Assembly: GCF_001427635.1 (NCBI RefSeq) | Contig: NZ_LMHA01000001.1 | Span: 957,501-1,021,500, forward strand | Source: Pseudoxanthomonas sp. Root65 | GTDB taxonomy: Bacteria; Pseudomonadota; Gammaproteobacteria; Xanthomonadales; Xanthomonadaceae | Length of the DNA: 64,000 nt | Direction: 5' to 3' | Shown: positions 1 to 9,315 of the stretch, in pieces | Layout: each line of letters begins with the position of its first letter | Position numbering within the stretch: position 1 is the first letter of the stretch | The notes under the pieces: generated by a model | The model's input: only the letters and a program-made list of their open reading frames with translations | Database searches by the model: none | What the model was told of the DNA's origin: nothing | Translations under genes and position numbers: made by a program

Positions 1-118
1 CAAACCCGGCCTTCACGCGCAGGGGGCGGCCCAGCTTCAGGCGGGCTTCCAGGTCGTCGGGCTTGAGGATTTCGTCGGCACCACGGCCGATCAGGGCGAG
101 AGCTTCTGCGGAGGACAC
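1..118 (-). CDS. tyrS: Tyrosyl-tRNA synthetase, N-terminal fragment
   Basis: Only the first 39 codons lie in the window; the gene runs off the left edge. Read on the minus strand from a GTG, the peptide begins with [17 protein letters not shown] and continues with [17 protein letters not shown], the N-terminal helix and first strand of class I tyrosyl-tRNA synthetases, just before the (D)PTAPDLHLGH active-site segment expected outside the window. The enzyme charges tRNA-Tyr in the cytoplasm. There is no ATG close by in frame; the frame stays open further upstream, so the exact start is uncertain. It is divergent from the M23 peptidase gene and shares a 185-base intergenic region with it. Confidence 0.85.
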   Translation of the reverse strand, partial: MSSAEALALIGRGADEILKPDDLEARLKLGRPLRVKAGF

Positions 119-232
119 GGGATAGCGGTTCCAGTAGGGGCGACCAGGTGAAGGCCAAGTCAGTGACGTGAAGTTACCGTTAAAAGAAGGTAAACAGTGA
201 TACCAATCAAAAAAGCTATTTGACTCAATGGT

Positions 233-261
233 TTGACGCGAAGTCTTCGCGTGTCTATGGT
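233..261 (+). promoter_or_regulatory. Sigma70-type promoter of the M23 peptidase gene
   Basis: A -35 TTGACG (233-238) and a -10 TATGGT (256-261) are separated by exactly 17 bases. Transcription would begin near 268, leaving a leader of about 36 bases before the ATG at 304. This placement argues against an in-frame TTG start at 220, which would lie upstream of the promoter. Confidence 0.6.
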
Positions 262-303
262 ACGCCGATTGGGGCTTTGCCTTGGCCCCGGGGTGCAACC
301 TTG

Positions 304-1749
304 ATGCAAACTCATGGGGGCGGCAACAGCCGCAAGCAACTGTTCCGCGAGCGCCTGGGCGTGCTCCGCGATAGCGCCGTGAAGCGTCATCTCCCCGAAG
401 GGCGATGGACGCGCCGCCACTGGATCCATGCCAGCCTGTTCACCACCATCGGCGTGCTGATGGCGACCATCGTGCCCGGCTTCTCCAGTGCCATCCAGGC
501 GCCGGTGTCCGAGCCGCGCAATACCCTGCTGCTGGATCTGCCCGAACTGTCCGCCGCGCGCCAGGCCGGCATCGCCGGCGACAGTTGGCAGGTCGTCCGG
601 GTGAAGCCGGGGCAGACGATGGGCGCGATCTTCGAGGAGCTGGGCATTCCGGCCGCCACCCTGCACCGCATCCTGGAGAACGGCGACGCGAAGAAGGCGC
701 TGACGCGCCTGAAGCCCGGCACCGAGATCGCCTTCGACCTGCCCGTCACCGGCGGCCTGCGCACCCTGCGCTACGACCGCGACCCCAGTCATCGCGTCGA
801 ACTGGTGGTGGGCGCCGACAAGATCACCGAGCGCGTGATCGCGCGCGAGACCACCACCCGTACCGTGGTGCTGAGTGGCAAGGTGGGGCGTTCACTCAAC
901 CGCTCTGCACGAAAAGCCGGCCTGACGTCCGCCAACATCAACTCGATGACGGACGAAATCTTCAAGTACGACATCGACTTCAACTCCGACCTGGGCCCGG
1001 AAGACCGGTTCAGCGTGGTGGTCGAGCAGACCTGGCGCGAGGGCGAGCTGATCAGCACCGGTCCGGTGCAGGCCGCCACCTTCACCGTCGACGGCAAGCT
1101 GCATTCAGGCTTCCGCTTCACCCGCCCGGGTGGCAAGCCGGAGTACTTCACCGCCGCCGGCCGGCCGCTGAAGAAGAACTTCATCCGCATGCCGATCGCG
1201 TACGCGCGGATGAGCTCCAAGTTCGGCGCGCGCCGCCACCCCGTGCTGGGCACGATGCGCATGCACAAGGGCGTGGACTACGCCGCGTCGACGGGCACGC
1301 CGATCATGGCCGCCGGCGATGGCCGCGTGCAGTTCGCCGGCTGGCAGGGGGGTTACGGCCGCACCGTGATCATCGACCACGGCCGTGGCCACACCACCCT
1401 TTACGCGCACATGTCGCGCATGGGCAAGATCAAACAGGGCCAGCGCGTGGCGCAGGGCACGGTGATCGGTTATGTCGGCACCACCGGCCTGTCGACCGGC
1501 CCGCATCTGCACTACGAATTCCGCATCAACGGCGTGCACCGCAACCCGCTGTCGGTGACGATGCCGCCGCCGGAACCGCTGGCCGGCGCACAGCTGGCGG
1601 CGTACCGCACCTATACGGCGAACGCGCTGGCGCGCATCCGCACGGTGGAAGACATCATCTATGCCGATGTCGGTCCGGCCGACGACGCCAAGCCGACCAC
1701 CGTCGCCGCGGCCAAGCCCACCACCGGCAAGAAGGGCGGCAAGGGCTGA
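304..1749 (+). CDS. M23 family murein endopeptidase with LysM/OapA-like domain
   Basis: A 481-residue periplasmic, membrane-anchored peptidase predicted to cut peptidoglycan cross-links. After a basic N-terminus there is one membrane segment (about residues 41-62), then a LysM/OapA-like segment ([16 protein letters not shown], from about residue 99) that probably binds glycan, and a C-terminal LytM/M23 domain. The zinc-site residues are visible: H321 and D325 in HKGVDYAA, and H401-L-H403 in GPHLHYEF. The layout is that of MepM/YebA-type enzymes. The start is set at ATG 304 because a good promoter lies at 233-261. It is followed by a terminator, so it is probably transcribed alone. The low-complexity Lys/Thr/Ala tail is unremarkable. 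Confidence 0.85.
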   Translation: MQTHGGGNSRKQLFRERLGVLRDSAVKRHLPEGRWTRRHWIHASLFTTIGVLMATIVPGFSSAIQAPVSEPRNTLLLDLPELSAARQAGIAGDSWQVVRVKPGQTMGAIFEELGIPAATLHRILENGDAKKALTRLKPGTEIAFDLPVTGGLRTLRYDRDPSHRVELVVGADKITERVIARETTTRTVVLSGKVGRSLNRSARKAGLTSANINSMTDEIFKYDIDFNSDLGPEDRFSVVVEQTWREGELISTGPVQAATFTVDGKLHSGFRFTRPGGKPEYFTAAGRPLKKNFIRMPIAYARMSSKFGARRHPVLGTMRMHKGVDYAASTGTPIMAAGDGRVQFAGWQGGYGRTVIIDHGRGHTTLYAHMSRMGKIKQGQRVAQGTVIGYVGTTGLSTGPHLHYEFRINGVHRNPLSVTMPPPEPLAGAQLAAYRTYTANALARIRTVEDIIYADVGPADDAKPTTVAAAKPTTGKKGGKG

Positions 1750-1777
1750 CCTTCGCCATGCATGGCGGGAAGCGCAG

Positions 1778-1808
1778 AAAGGCGGGACACTGTCCCGCCT
1801 TTCTCTTT
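1778..1808 (+). terminator. Rho-independent terminator after the M23 gene
   Basis: Ten-base arms AAAGGCGGGA (1778-1787) and TCCCGCCTTT (1793-1802) enclose a CACTG loop and are followed by CTCTTTG. It lies between the M23 stop codon and the anmK start. Confidence 0.75.
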
Positions 1809-1823
1809 GCCTGACGATCCCGC

Positions 1824-2963
1824 ATGACCGACGTTGCCGATGCGACCGCTTCCGAGCTTTACCTGGGCCTGATGTCCGGCACCAGCGCCGACGGCATCGA
1901 TGCCGCACTGGTGCGCTTCGAAGGCGAAGGCCGTGCCCTGCGCTGCGAGCTGGTGCATGGCCGCACCTTCGGCTGGGACGCGGAACTGCGCGCGCACCTG
2001 GTTGCCCTGGGCCAGGGCGCGGACACGGTGTCGCTGGATACGCTGGGCGCGCTGGACGGGCGCATCGCGCTGGCGTTCGCCGAGGCGGCGCTGTCCCTGC
2101 TGCAGGAAGCCGGCGTGCCGCGCGGTCGCGTCCGTGCGATCGGCTCGCACGGGCAGACGGTCCGCCACCGTCCGCACGCCGATCCTCCGTTCACCTGGCA
2201 GCTCGGCGACGGCAATGTCATCGCCGAGCGGTGCGGGATCGCCACCGTGGCCGACTTCCGTCGCCGCGACGTCGCCGCAGGCGGCCAGGGCGCACCACTG
2301 ATGCCGGCCTTCCATGCCGCGTTGCTGGGATCGCCGAACGAGGATCGCGCGGCGCTCAATCTGGGCGGCATTGCCAATTTCACCCTGCTGCCGGTTGCCG
2401 GGACTGTCCGCGGCTTCGACACCGGACCGGCCAACGCCTTGATGGATGCCTGGTGCGAACGCCACACCGGACGCGCCTACGATGCCGGTGGCGCCTTCGC
2501 TGCCAGCGGACAGGTGAACCCCACGCTGCTCGCCCGCCTGCTGGCCGATCCCTGGTTCGCGCTGCCGCCGCCGAAAAGCACGGGGCGCGAACACTTCCAC
2601 CTGGATTGGCTGCGGGCACGCATGGACGACGCCGCCCTGGCGCCGGCCGACGTGCAGGCCACGTTGCTGGAGCTCACCGCGCGCACCGTCGCCGACGCCC
2701 TGCAGATGACGCAGCCCGACACGCGCCGCGTGCTGGTCTGCGGCGGCGGCGTGCGCAATCCGGTGCTGATGGCGCGCCTGGCGGCCTACCTCCCGCAGGC
2801 GGTGGTCGAGTCCACCGCCGCGCACGGCCTGGACCCGGACTACGTGGAAGCGATGGGCTTCGCGTGGCTGGCGCGGGAAACGCTGGCGGGACGTCCGGGC
2901 AACCTGCCCGCCGTCACCGGCGCGTCGGGACGCCGCGTGCTGGGCACGGTGTATCCGGCCTAG
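1824..2963 (+). CDS. anmK: Anhydro-N-acetylmuramic acid kinase
   Basis: A 379-residue cytoplasmic kinase that opens the 1,6-anhydro ring of anhydro-MurNAc and phosphorylates it to MurNAc-6-phosphate during cell-wall recycling. The N-terminal signature [15 protein letters not shown] (about residues 15-29) and the later [12 protein letters not shown] and [12 protein letters not shown] motifs of the ASKHA sugar-kinase fold are all present, and the length is normal for the family. The neighbouring ampG imports the anhydro-muropeptides that feed this reaction, so the locus looks like a recycling cluster. Its stop codon overlaps the stop of the convergent small gene by four bases (CTAG). Confidence 0.95.
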   Translation: MTDVADATASELYLGLMSGTSADGIDAALVRFEGEGRALRCELVHGRTFGWDAELRAHLVALGQGADTVSLDTLGALDGRIALAFAEAALSLLQEAGVPRGRVRAIGSHGQTVRHRPHADPPFTWQLGDGNVIAERCGIATVADFRRRDVAAGGQGAPLMPAFHAALLGSPNEDRAALNLGGIANFTLLPVAGTVRGFDTGPANALMDAWCERHTGRAYDAGGAFAASGQVNPTLLARLLADPWFALPPPKSTGREHFHLDWLRARMDDAALAPADVQATLLELTARTVADALQMTQPDTRRVLVCGGGVRNPVLMARLAAYLPQAVVESTAAHGLDPDYVEAMGFAWLARETLAGRPGNLPAVTGASGRRVLGTVYPA

Positions 2964-3187
2964 AAGCCCTTGCCGGGCGGGACGTCCTTCAGGGCGCTGA
3001 TGGCCTCGGCGAGCGCGTTGACTTCGCGGTCATCGAAGCCGCCGCGGACTTCGGCTTCGCACACGAACAGGCCCTGCTCGAGCAGGTTGAAGATGGTGTC
3101 GTGGATCGGCCAACCGCGTGCCTGCGAGACCCGGCGTATGCGCTCGGCGAGGATCGGGTCCACGTCCTTCAGCACGATATCGGTCAT
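2960..3187 (-). CDS. Small ribbon-helix-helix-like protein
   Basis: A 75-residue protein. Residues 3-40 ([16 protein letters not shown], then a hydrophobic helix ending in LLEQGL) have the strand-helix-helix pattern of Arc/MetJ or FitA-type DNA-binding proteins; the tail is unassigned. A FitA-type antitoxin would normally sit beside a PIN-domain toxin, and none is present here. The gene is convergent with anmK, the stop codons sharing CTAG, and its start is about 46 bases from the stop of ampG on the same strand. The fold is inferred from pattern only; a role in regulating recycling genes is possible but unsupported. Confidence 0.65.
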   Translation of the reverse strand: MTDIVLKDVDPILAERIRRVSQARGWPIHDTIFNLLEQGLFVCEAEVRGGFDDREVNALAEAISALKDVPPGKGF

Positions 3188-3233
3188 CCCACACTCCCCC
3201 CGTCAGCCCTGCGGGAAACTGTAGCGCAGTCGC

Positions 3234-4571
3234 TCAGGCGCGCGTATCGGTCGACGCAGGCGCGTCGACCCCCGTCGCCGCCTCGTGCCCGCTACCGAAC
3301 CGGATGCGCGGCGCCAGCCAGAAGAACAGGCCCACCGCCGGCACCGCGACCAGCGCGGTGATCCAGAAATACACGCCGTACCCGGTCTGTTCCACGATGC
3401 CGCCCGACACCGCCCCCAGCAACTTGCCGGGCAGCATCACCAGCGACGAGAACAGGGCGTACTGGGTGGCCGTGAACCGCTGGTTGACCAGCGCCGACAG
3501 GAACGCCACCAGCGTCGTGCCCTGGAAACCCTGGGCGAGGTTCTCGCCGGAAATCACCAGCGTCAGTTTCCACACATCGCCGTCGGCGCCGATCAACCAC
3601 ACGTACAGCAGGTTGCTGATCGCGCCCAGCACGATGCCCGCCAGCAGCGGCCACTTCACGCCCCAGCGCGCGATCGCGATACCGGCGATGAACACGCCCA
3701 CCAGGCCGACCCAGACGCCCCATATCTTCGATACCGCGCCGATCTCGGTTTTGGTGAATCCCTGGCTGAGGTAGAACGGCGCCATGATGCCGCCGCCCAG
3801 CGACTGGTCGGAGATCTTGGCGAGCAGGATGAACGCCAGCAGCGCCAGCGCCAGCGCGCCGCCGAACCGGCGGAAGAAGTCGACGAAGGGTTCCACCACG
3901 CCTTCCTGCAGGCCGGCGCGCCAGGTGGTCATGCGTATCCGCACGATGTCCGGCTCGCGGGACAGCAGCACCGCCACCACCGGGATCAGCATGAAGGCGG
4001 CCATCGCCTGGTACACCATCGGCCACGACACCACGTCGGCCAGCATCAGCGCCAACGCGCCGGTGATGATCAACGCGATGCGGTAGCCCAGCGAATACGT
4101 GGCCAGCAGCGCGCCCTGAGATTCCTGCGGCGCGATCTCGATGCGGTAAGCGTCCACGGCGATGTCCAGCGTGGCGCCGGCGAAGGCCGTCAGCAGCGTG
4201 ACCCAGATGAAGGGCGCCAGCACACCCGGCGTCAGGTGCGCCATCGACAGCAGGCCGCCGATCACGACCACCAGCGCCAGCAGCAGCCAGCCACGCCGTT
4301 GCCCCAGTCGCCCCAGCAGCGGCAGCCGCCAGCGGTCCACCACCGGCGCCCACAGGAACTTGAGCGTGTAGGTCAGGCCGGCACTGGCGATGAGGGTGAT
4401 GTTCTTCAGTTCCAGTCCGTTCTCGGTCAGCCAGTACGCCAGCGTGCCGGCCACCAGCAGGAACGGCATGCCGGAGGCGAAGCCGAAGAAGAACATCGTC
4501 CATGCCGAGGGCTGCGCGAACGCGCGCCAGACCGAGGGTTTGCCCGGGGCTGCGCTGGCGGACGTCGTCAT
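3234..4571 (-). CDS. ampG: AmpG-type muropeptide MFS permease
   Basis: A 445-residue inner-membrane transporter of the major facilitator superfamily with about 12 hydrophobic segments. The N-terminal FFFGFASGMPFLLVAGTLAYWL and the following TLKFLWAPVVDR are typical of AmpG, which imports GlcNAc-anhydroMurNAc peptides from the periplasm using the proton gradient. In species with an AmpC system it also controls beta-lactamase induction; no ampC or ampR is seen here. Its ATG overlaps the xthA stop codon by one base (TGATG), so translation is probably coupled to xthA. Proximity to anmK strengthens the assignment. Confidence 0.85.
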   Translation of the reverse strand: MTTSASAAPGKPSVWRAFAQPSAWTMFFFGFASGMPFLLVAGTLAYWLTENGLELKNITLIASAGLTYTLKFLWAPVVDRWRLPLLGRLGQRRGWLLLALVVVIGGLLSMAHLTPGVLAPFIWVTLLTAFAGATLDIAVDAYRIEIAPQESQGALLATYSLGYRIALIITGALALMLADVVSWPMVYQAMAAFMLIPVVAVLLSREPDIVRIRMTTWRAGLQEGVVEPFVDFFRRFGGALALALLAFILLAKISDQSLGGGIMAPFYLSQGFTKTEIGAVSKIWGVWVGLVGVFIAGIAIARWGVKWPLLAGIVLGAISNLLYVWLIGADGDVWKLTLVISGENLAQGFQGTTLVAFLSALVNQRFTATQYALFSSLVMLPGKLLGAVSGGIVEQTGYGVYFWITALVAVPAVGLFFWLAPRIRFGSGHEAATGVDAPASTDTRA

Positions 4572-5341
4572 CAGGTGTAGTCCACCGTGAAGGGGGCGTG
4601 GTCGGAGAAGCGCTGCTCACGGTAGATCGAGCAGGCCTTGAGGCGGTCGCGCAGCGACGGCGTGACGAACTGGTAGTCGATCCGCCACCCCACGTTGTTG
4701 GCGCGCGCGGCGCCACGGTTGCTCCACCACGTGTAGTCCTGCCCTTCCGGATGCAGCACGCGGTAGGCGTCGACCCAGCCGCCGTCGTCCACGCACAGCC
4801 CGTTCAACCAGTCGCGCTCCGGCGGCAGGCAGCCGGAGTTCTTCTGGTTGCTGGTCCAGTTCTTGATGTCCAGCCGGCTGCGCACGATGTTCCAGTCACC
4901 GCACAGCACGTAGTGACGACCGCTGCGGCGCCATTCGTCCAGTACCGGCGCCAGCCAGTCCATGACCTTGAACTTGAATCCCTGGCGCTCGTCGCCGGAC
5001 GAACCGGACGGGATGTAGAACGACACCACGCTCAGGTCGCCGAAGCGCGCCTCGATGTAGCGGCCTTCGTCGTCGAACTCCGGCCAGCCCAGCGCGGTGC
5101 GTACCTCGTCGGGCTCGCGCCGGGCGTAGATCGCCACGCCGCTGTAGCCCTTCTTAGTGGTGGCGTCGCGGAACCAGGCCTTGTAGCCAGCGGGCAGGAA
5201 TTCGGGGCCAGCCAGCTGATGTTCCTGCGCCTTGGTCTCCTGCACGCACAGCACGTCGGCGTCCTGCGCGGTGAACCAGTCGAAGAAGCCCTTGGTGGCC
5301 GCCGAGCGCAGGCCGTTGGCGTTGAAGCTGATGATGCGCAT
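4571..5341 (-). CDS. xthA: Exodeoxyribonuclease III / AP endonuclease
   Basis: A 256-residue enzyme that removes 3' blocking groups and incises abasic sites in base-excision repair. Family marks are visible: N-terminal MRIISFNANGLRSA, the metal-binding Glu in VQETKAQ (about residue 35), the YIPSG loop, the CGDWN catalytic Asp/Asn, and a C-terminal SDHAPFTVDY with the Asp-His pair. An in-frame upstream ATG would add 30 residues encoded by the inverted repeat at 5345-5451, so I chose the conserved MRIISFN start. First gene of a two-gene operon with ampG; divergent from pyrE. Confidence 0.9.
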   Translation of the reverse strand: MRIISFNANGLRSAATKGFFDWFTAQDADVLCVQETKAQEHQLAGPEFLPAGYKAWFRDATTKKGYSGVAIYARREPDEVRTALGWPEFDDEGRYIEARFGDLSVVSFYIPSGSSGDERQGFKFKVMDWLAPVLDEWRRSGRHYVLCGDWNIVRSRLDIKNWTSNQKNSGCLPPERDWLNGLCVDDGGWVDAYRVLHPEGQDYTWWSNRGAARANNVGWRIDYQFVTPSLRDRLKACSIYREQRFSDHAPFTVDYT

Positions 5342-5344
5342 GGG

Positions 5345-5451
5345 GCGGGAAATGGGAATGGAGAATGGGGAGAGCGTACCGCAGTGGGACCGAAGGGCGC
5401 TCGACCGGCTATGCTTTTGCCCGTTCCCCATTCTCCATTCCCGATTCCCGC
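5345..5451. repeat. Inverted repeat of a GGGAATGGnGAA-type element
   Basis: Two 27-base arms, 5345-5371 and 5425-5451, are reverse complements with only two mismatches and a 53-base spacer. The unit is built from GGGAATGG and GAATGGGGA words. The element fills nearly the whole xthA-pyrE divergent intergenic region, and the right arm ends three bases before the pyrE ATG. A degenerate single relative is at about 27126-27154. Both promoters must lie within or around it. Confidence 0.7.
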
Positions 5452-5454
5452 CTC

Positions 5455-6126
5455 ATGTCCGACCACCACGCCCGCTTCCTCCAGCTCGCACTGCATGCGC
5501 AGGCCCTGCGCTTCGGCCAGTTCACGCTGAAATCGGGGCGGCAGAGTCCGTATTTCTTCAACGCCGGCCGCTTCGACAGCGGCGCGCGGCTGGCGGGGCT
5601 GGCGGCCTGCTATGCCGACGCAGTGGACGCCGCGGGGCTGCAGTTCGACCTGCTGTTCGGTCCGGCCTACAAGGGCATCCCGCTGGCGACCGCGCTGGCC
5701 TGCGAGTTCGCCCGCCGTGGCCGCGACCTGCCGGTGGCGTTCAACCGCAAGGAAGCCAAGGACCACGGCGAGGGCGGCCTGCTGATCGGCGCGCCGCTGG
5801 AGGACCGCCGCGTGCTGATCGTCGACGACGTGATCACCGCCGGCACTGCCATCCGCGAAGCGCTGGGCCTGATCCGCGCCGGTGGCGGCACGCCGGCCGG
5901 GATCGTGGTCGCGCTCGACCGGCAGGAAGTGCTGGGCGAACCGGGCACGACCGGCGTGCGCCGCTCGGCCGCGCAGTCGGTCGCCGACGAGACCGGCGTG
6001 CCGGTGGTGGCCGTGGCCAACCTGCACGACCTGCTTGCATTTGCCGGCGAAAGCGCCGACCTTGTCCATCATCGCGACGACCTGCTGGCCTATCGGGCCC
6101 GCTACGGCAGCGCGACCCAGGACTGA
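5455..6126 (+). CDS. pyrE: Orotate phosphoribosyltransferase
   Basis: A 223-residue cytoplasmic enzyme that joins orotate to PRPP to give OMP in pyrimidine synthesis. The PRPP-binding signature VLIVDDVITAGTA and the flexible loop RKEAKDHGEGG, with catalytic Lys and His residues, are intact; FGPAYKGIPLA is the family's N-terminal substrate region. An upstream in-frame Met would be encoded by the repeat element and is rejected in favour of ATG 5455. Eighteen bases separate it from the next gene. Confidence 0.95.
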   Translation: MSDHHARFLQLALHAQALRFGQFTLKSGRQSPYFFNAGRFDSGARLAGLAACYADAVDAAGLQFDLLFGPAYKGIPLATALACEFARRGRDLPVAFNRKEAKDHGEGGLLIGAPLEDRRVLIVDDVITAGTAIREALGLIRAGGGTPAGIVVALDRQEVLGEPGTTGVRRSAAQSVADETGVPVVAVANLHDLLAFAGESADLVHHRDDLLAYRARYGSATQD

Positions 6127-6144
6127 CCGCAGTTGGGGACTGCC

Positions 6145-6870
6145 ATGACCGTCCGTACTTCCTACATGCTGGCCGCCCTGCTCGTGGCCGCGCCGCTGGC
6201 GCATGCCCAGGGCAACAAGGGTGCCGCACCGGCCAACAAGAAACTCTTCTGCTGGGAAGAGAAGGGCCAGCGCGTCTGCAGCGATGCGCTGCCGGCCGAT
6301 GCTGTCAACGTCGCCCGCGACGAGATCAGCGCCGCCAGCGGCATGCGCACCGGCGGGGTGGATCGCGCCCTGACCGACGAAGAACGCGCGCAGGCTGCCA
6401 TCGCGGCCCAGCAGCAGCTGATCGACGCCGCGGCCGCCGACATGCGCCGCCGCACCGACGCCGCGATGCTGCTCTCGTACCGCAGCGAAGAAGAACTCAG
6501 CCGCGTCTTCAACGAACGCACGGCCATCGTCGACAACAACGTCCGCACCGCCAGCTACAACGCCATCAGCCTGCGCGACGGCCTCATCACCCTGCTGCAG
6601 ACTGCCGGCGACCGCGAACTGGCGGGCCAGCCGGTACCGAAGGAGATGGCCGCGTCCATCCAGCAGCGCCACGCGGAACTGGTGCGCACGCGCCGGCTGC
6701 AGCAGAGTTTCGAGAAGCAGCGCGCGGAGCTGGACGTGGAGATCGCCGACATCATGCAGCGCTTCCGGGCCATGCGGGGCGTCACGCCCGAACAGGCGGA
6801 GGACGCCGCCCTGAAGTCCGCGCCGACAACCCCCGCGCCCGCCCCCGCCCCCGCCCCCGCCCGCAGGTAG
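6145..6870 (+). CDS. Secreted DUF4124-like coiled-coil protein
   Basis: A 241-residue protein with a clear signal peptide (cleavage near AHAQ, about residue 22). The mature N-terminus, KKLFCWEEKGQRVCSDALP, resembles the DUF4124 module with its aromatic-Cys spacing. A long helical, probably coiled-coil region follows (about residues 75-215), and the C-terminus is an Ala-Pro run. The start is ATG 6145, preceded by GGGGAC as ribosome-binding site. It lies just behind pyrE and before a strong terminator. Function is unknown; an envelope role is inferred only from the signal peptide. Confidence 0.7.
   Translation: MTVRTSYMLAALLVAAPLAHAQGNKGAAPANKKLFCWEEKGQRVCSDALPADAVNVARDEISAASGMRTGGVDRALTDEERAQAAIAAQQQLIDAAAADMRRRTDAAMLLSYRSEEELSRVFNERTAIVDNNVRTASYNAISLRDGLITLLQTAGDRELAGQPVPKEMAASIQQRHAELVRTRRLQQSFEKQRAELDVEIADIMQRFRAMRGVTPEQAEDAALKSAPTTPAPAPAPAPARR
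6834..6864 (+). repeat. GCCCCC hexamer run encoding an Ala-Pro tail
   Basis: About four tandem GCCCCC units at the 3' end of the DUF4124-like gene code for the alternating Ala-Pro C-terminus. Unit number could vary without shifting the frame, because each unit is two codons. Confidence 0.6.
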
Positions 6871-6904
6871 GCCACCCGCGCCGGACGCGCGCCTCGCCAG
6901 ACAT

Positions 6905-6937
6905 GACAACGCCGGGCATTGCCCGGCGTTGTCTTGG
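6905..6937. terminator. Bidirectional terminator between convergent genes
   Basis: A 13-base perfect stem, GACAACGCCGGGC (6905-6917) and its complement (6921-6933), with an ATT loop. It sits between the DUF4124-like gene and the minus-strand phosphomannomutase gene and could serve both, although the T tract is short on both sides. Confidence 0.65.
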
Positions 6938-6958
6938 TAGCCTGACACCCGCGGACGG

Positions 6959-9301
6959 TCAGAACGTCATCTTCAACTCCGGCGCCAGCGCCTGCAGCCG
7001 CGTGCGGAACTCGGTCTTGATCCGCTCCAGCGCCGCCTTGTCGTCGGCCTCGAAGCGCAGCACCAGGATCGGTGTGGTGTTGGACGCACGCACCAGGCCC
7101 CAGCCGTCGTCCCAGTCCGCACGCAGGCCATCGATCGTGGACAGGCGCGCGCCCTCGAACTCGGCGCCCTCGACGAAACGCTCGACGATGGCGTGCGGCG
7201 TGCCGTCCACCACGTCGACCTTGATCTCCGGCGTGGACACGCCGTCCGGCAGTTCGGCCAGCACCTCGGAGGGCGTCTCGGTGCGGTTGGCCAGGATCTC
7301 CAGCAGGCGGGCGGCCGCGTACAGGCCGTCGTCGAATCCGTACCAGCGTTCCTGGAAGAAGAAGTGCCCGCTCATCTCGCCGGCCAGCTCGGCGCCGGTT
7401 TCGCGCATCTTGGCCTTGATCAGCGAATGCCCTGTCTTCCACATCATCGGTGTGCCGCCGTGGCGCAGCACCCAGCCCTGCATCTTGCCGGTGCATTTGA
7501 CGTCGTAGATGATCAGCGCGCCCGGGTTGCGCTCCAGCACGTCGGCGGCGAACAGCATCAGCAGGCGGTCGGGGAAGATGATCGCGCCTTCCTTGGTCAC
7601 CACACCCAGGCGGTCGCCGTCGCCGTCGAAGGCCAGGCCGATGTCGGCGTCGAAGCGCTTCACCGTCTGGATCAGGTCTTCCAGGTTGTGCGGCTCGCTG
7701 GGATCCGGATGGTGGTTCGGGAAGGTGCCGTCCACTTCGCAGTACAGCGGGATCACGTCGGCACCGATCGCCTCCAGCAGCTGCGGCGCGATGTCGCCGG
7801 CCACGCCGTTGCCGGCATCCACCACGATCTTCAGCGGACGCTCCAGCTGCACGTCGTCGGCGATGCGCTGGATGTAGTCGGCGGCGATGTCGCGCTGCTG
7901 CAGGTCGCCCGGCACGCCCGCCACGTACAGGCGGTTGTCGCGGATGCGCTCGTACAGGTCGGTGATGGCATCGCCCGACAGCGTCTGCCCGCCCACCACG
8001 ATCTTGAAACCGTTGTAGTCCGGCGGGTTGTGGCTGCCGGTCACCGCGACGCAGCTGCCGGCGCGCAGGTGGTAGGCGCCGAAGTAGGCTACCGGCGTGG
8101 GCGCCAGGCCGATGTCGATGACATTGCGGCCGGCCTTGCGCAGGCCTTCGATCAGGCCGCCGGCCAGGTCCGGGCCGGACAGGCGGCCATCGCGACCGAC
8201 GACGATGTCGGCCAGGTCCTCGTCGCGCATCACCGAGCCGATGGCCAGGCCGATCAGTTCGGCGACCTCGATGCTCAGCGACTTCCCGACGATGCCGCGG
8301 ATGTCGTAGGCGCGGAAGATGCCCGGATCCACCTCGACCGTGTTGCCTTCGGACGGCCGGTAGGCCTCGCTGCCGTCGCCCTCGTCGGCCATCGGCGGAC
8401 GCGCGCCGGGGGCGGGCGGCGGATCGCGCAGCAGCGCTTCGCCGAGGGTCGGTTCATCCATGTCCCCCATCTCTGCTCCCTTGTTGCCAAATCGTCCCAT
8501 CCGCAGACCACCGCGTGCGGCCAGCACGGCCGCGATCGCCAGCGCCGCCAGCAACGCCGCCACCACCAGGGCCGGGATCGCGCCCAGGCCGAGCGGACCC
8601 GACTCGCTGTCCGGCGCGGCGGTCGCCACGCGCAGGCCGGTCTTGCCGACCGCGTGGGCCATGCGCTCGGCGCCGTCTTCCAGCCGGGTATCACCGCGCT
8701 GCTGGATCGAATAGCCGCCCTGGCGCAGCGCCAGGTAGCCGCCGGCGGGCATGGCCACGCCATCGAATCCCTCGGTCAGTCGCGCCAGCGGCACGCTGAC
8801 GTACAGCACGCCCTGCGGCACGGCGGCCGCCATGCCGAACACGGTGCGGTCGCCTTCCTTCACCACGCGGGCGGCCACGGCCTCGCCCTGCATGCCGGCT
8901 TCCAGCAAGGCCAGCCGGCTGTAGCCGAAGGTCGCGGCGGCGTCGTACGCCGCGGTCAACGTGCCGTCCAGGATCTCGACCTGGCCCACGCCGGCCCAGC
9001 CCTCGCGGACCGCCGCCACGGCCGCGGGAATGTCGTTCGCGGCCAGCGCCGCCTTGACCGGCGCCGAGGCCAGGCGCTGTTCCAGCTGCCGGACCTGGGC
9101 CGCGTGGCTGGCCTGCACGGCCTGCACCGCCTGGTCGCGCGCGCGCTCGACGTCTTCCAGCAGGCCGGCATCGCGCCACTGGCGGACACCGCTCCAGGCC
9201 AGCAGGCCCGCCAGCAGGCCAAGCAGCACCGCCAGTTTCGGCAACGCGCCACGCAGGTCGCCCACGGGAATCCGCATGCGGTTCTCGCTCGTCGTGTTCA
9301 T
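6959..9301 (-). CDS. Membrane-anchored phosphomannomutase/phosphoglucomutase
   Basis: A 780-residue protein that interconverts hexose-6- and hexose-1-phosphates for nucleotide-sugar and exopolysaccharide synthesis (AlgC/XanA family). The C-terminal ~460 residues form the complete alpha-D-phosphohexomutase: phosphoserine loop VTGSHNPPDYNG with Ser423, metal site AFDGDGDRLG, sugar-specificity loop GEMSGHFFF and phosphate-binding RASNTTP. Stand-alone enzymes are about 450-460 residues; the extra ~320 N-terminal residues carry a membrane segment (about 19-36), a helical, probably periplasmic domain, and a second membrane segment (about 255-280), followed by a Pro-rich linker. Such fusions are known in this family of bacteria. 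The start was chosen at ATG 9301, 14 bases after the dut stop codon. Confidence 0.85.
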   Translation of the reverse strand: MNTTSENRMRIPVGDLRGALPKLAVLLGLLAGLLAWSGVRQWRDAGLLEDVERARDQAVQAVQASHAAQVRQLEQRLASAPVKAALAANDIPAAVAAVREGWAGVGQVEILDGTLTAAYDAAATFGYSRLALLEAGMQGEAVAARVVKEGDRTVFGMAAAVPQGVLYVSVPLARLTEGFDGVAMPAGGYLALRQGGYSIQQRGDTRLEDGAERMAHAVGKTGLRVATAAPDSESGPLGLGAIPALVVAALLAALAIAAVLAARGGLRMGRFGNKGAEMGDMDEPTLGEALLRDPPPAPGARPPMADEGDGSEAYRPSEGNTVEVDPGIFRAYDIRGIVGKSLSIEVAELIGLAIGSVMRDEDLADIVVGRDGRLSGPDLAGGLIEGLRKAGRNVIDIGLAPTPVAYFGAYHLRAGSCVAVTGSHNPPDYNGFKIVVGGQTLSGDAITDLYERIRDNRLYVAGVPGDLQQRDIAADYIQRIADDVQLERPLKIVVDAGNGVAGDIAPQLLEAIGADVIPLYCEVDGTFPNHHPDPSEPHNLEDLIQTVKRFDADIGLAFDGDGDRLGVVTKEGAIIFPDRLLMLFAADVLERNPGALIIYDVKCTGKMQGWVLRHGGTPMMWKTGHSLIKAKMRETGAELAGEMSGHFFFQERWYGFDDGLYAAARLLEILANRTETPSEVLAELPDGVSTPEIKVDVVDGTPHAIVERFVEGAEFEGARLSTIDGLRADWDDGWGLVRASNTTPILVLRFEADDKAALERIKTEFRTRLQALAPELKMTF

Positions 9302-9315
9302 CGGTTTGTCCCCTG

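Noticed and set aside
220..303. TTG start for the M23 gene at 220
   Set aside because: It lies upstream of the well-spaced promoter at 233-261, and the added residues show no conserved pattern.
2960..3187. A toxin-antitoxin pair at the small ribbon-helix-helix gene
   Set aside because: No PIN, RelE or other toxin gene lies next to it; ampG and anmK are standard metabolic genes.
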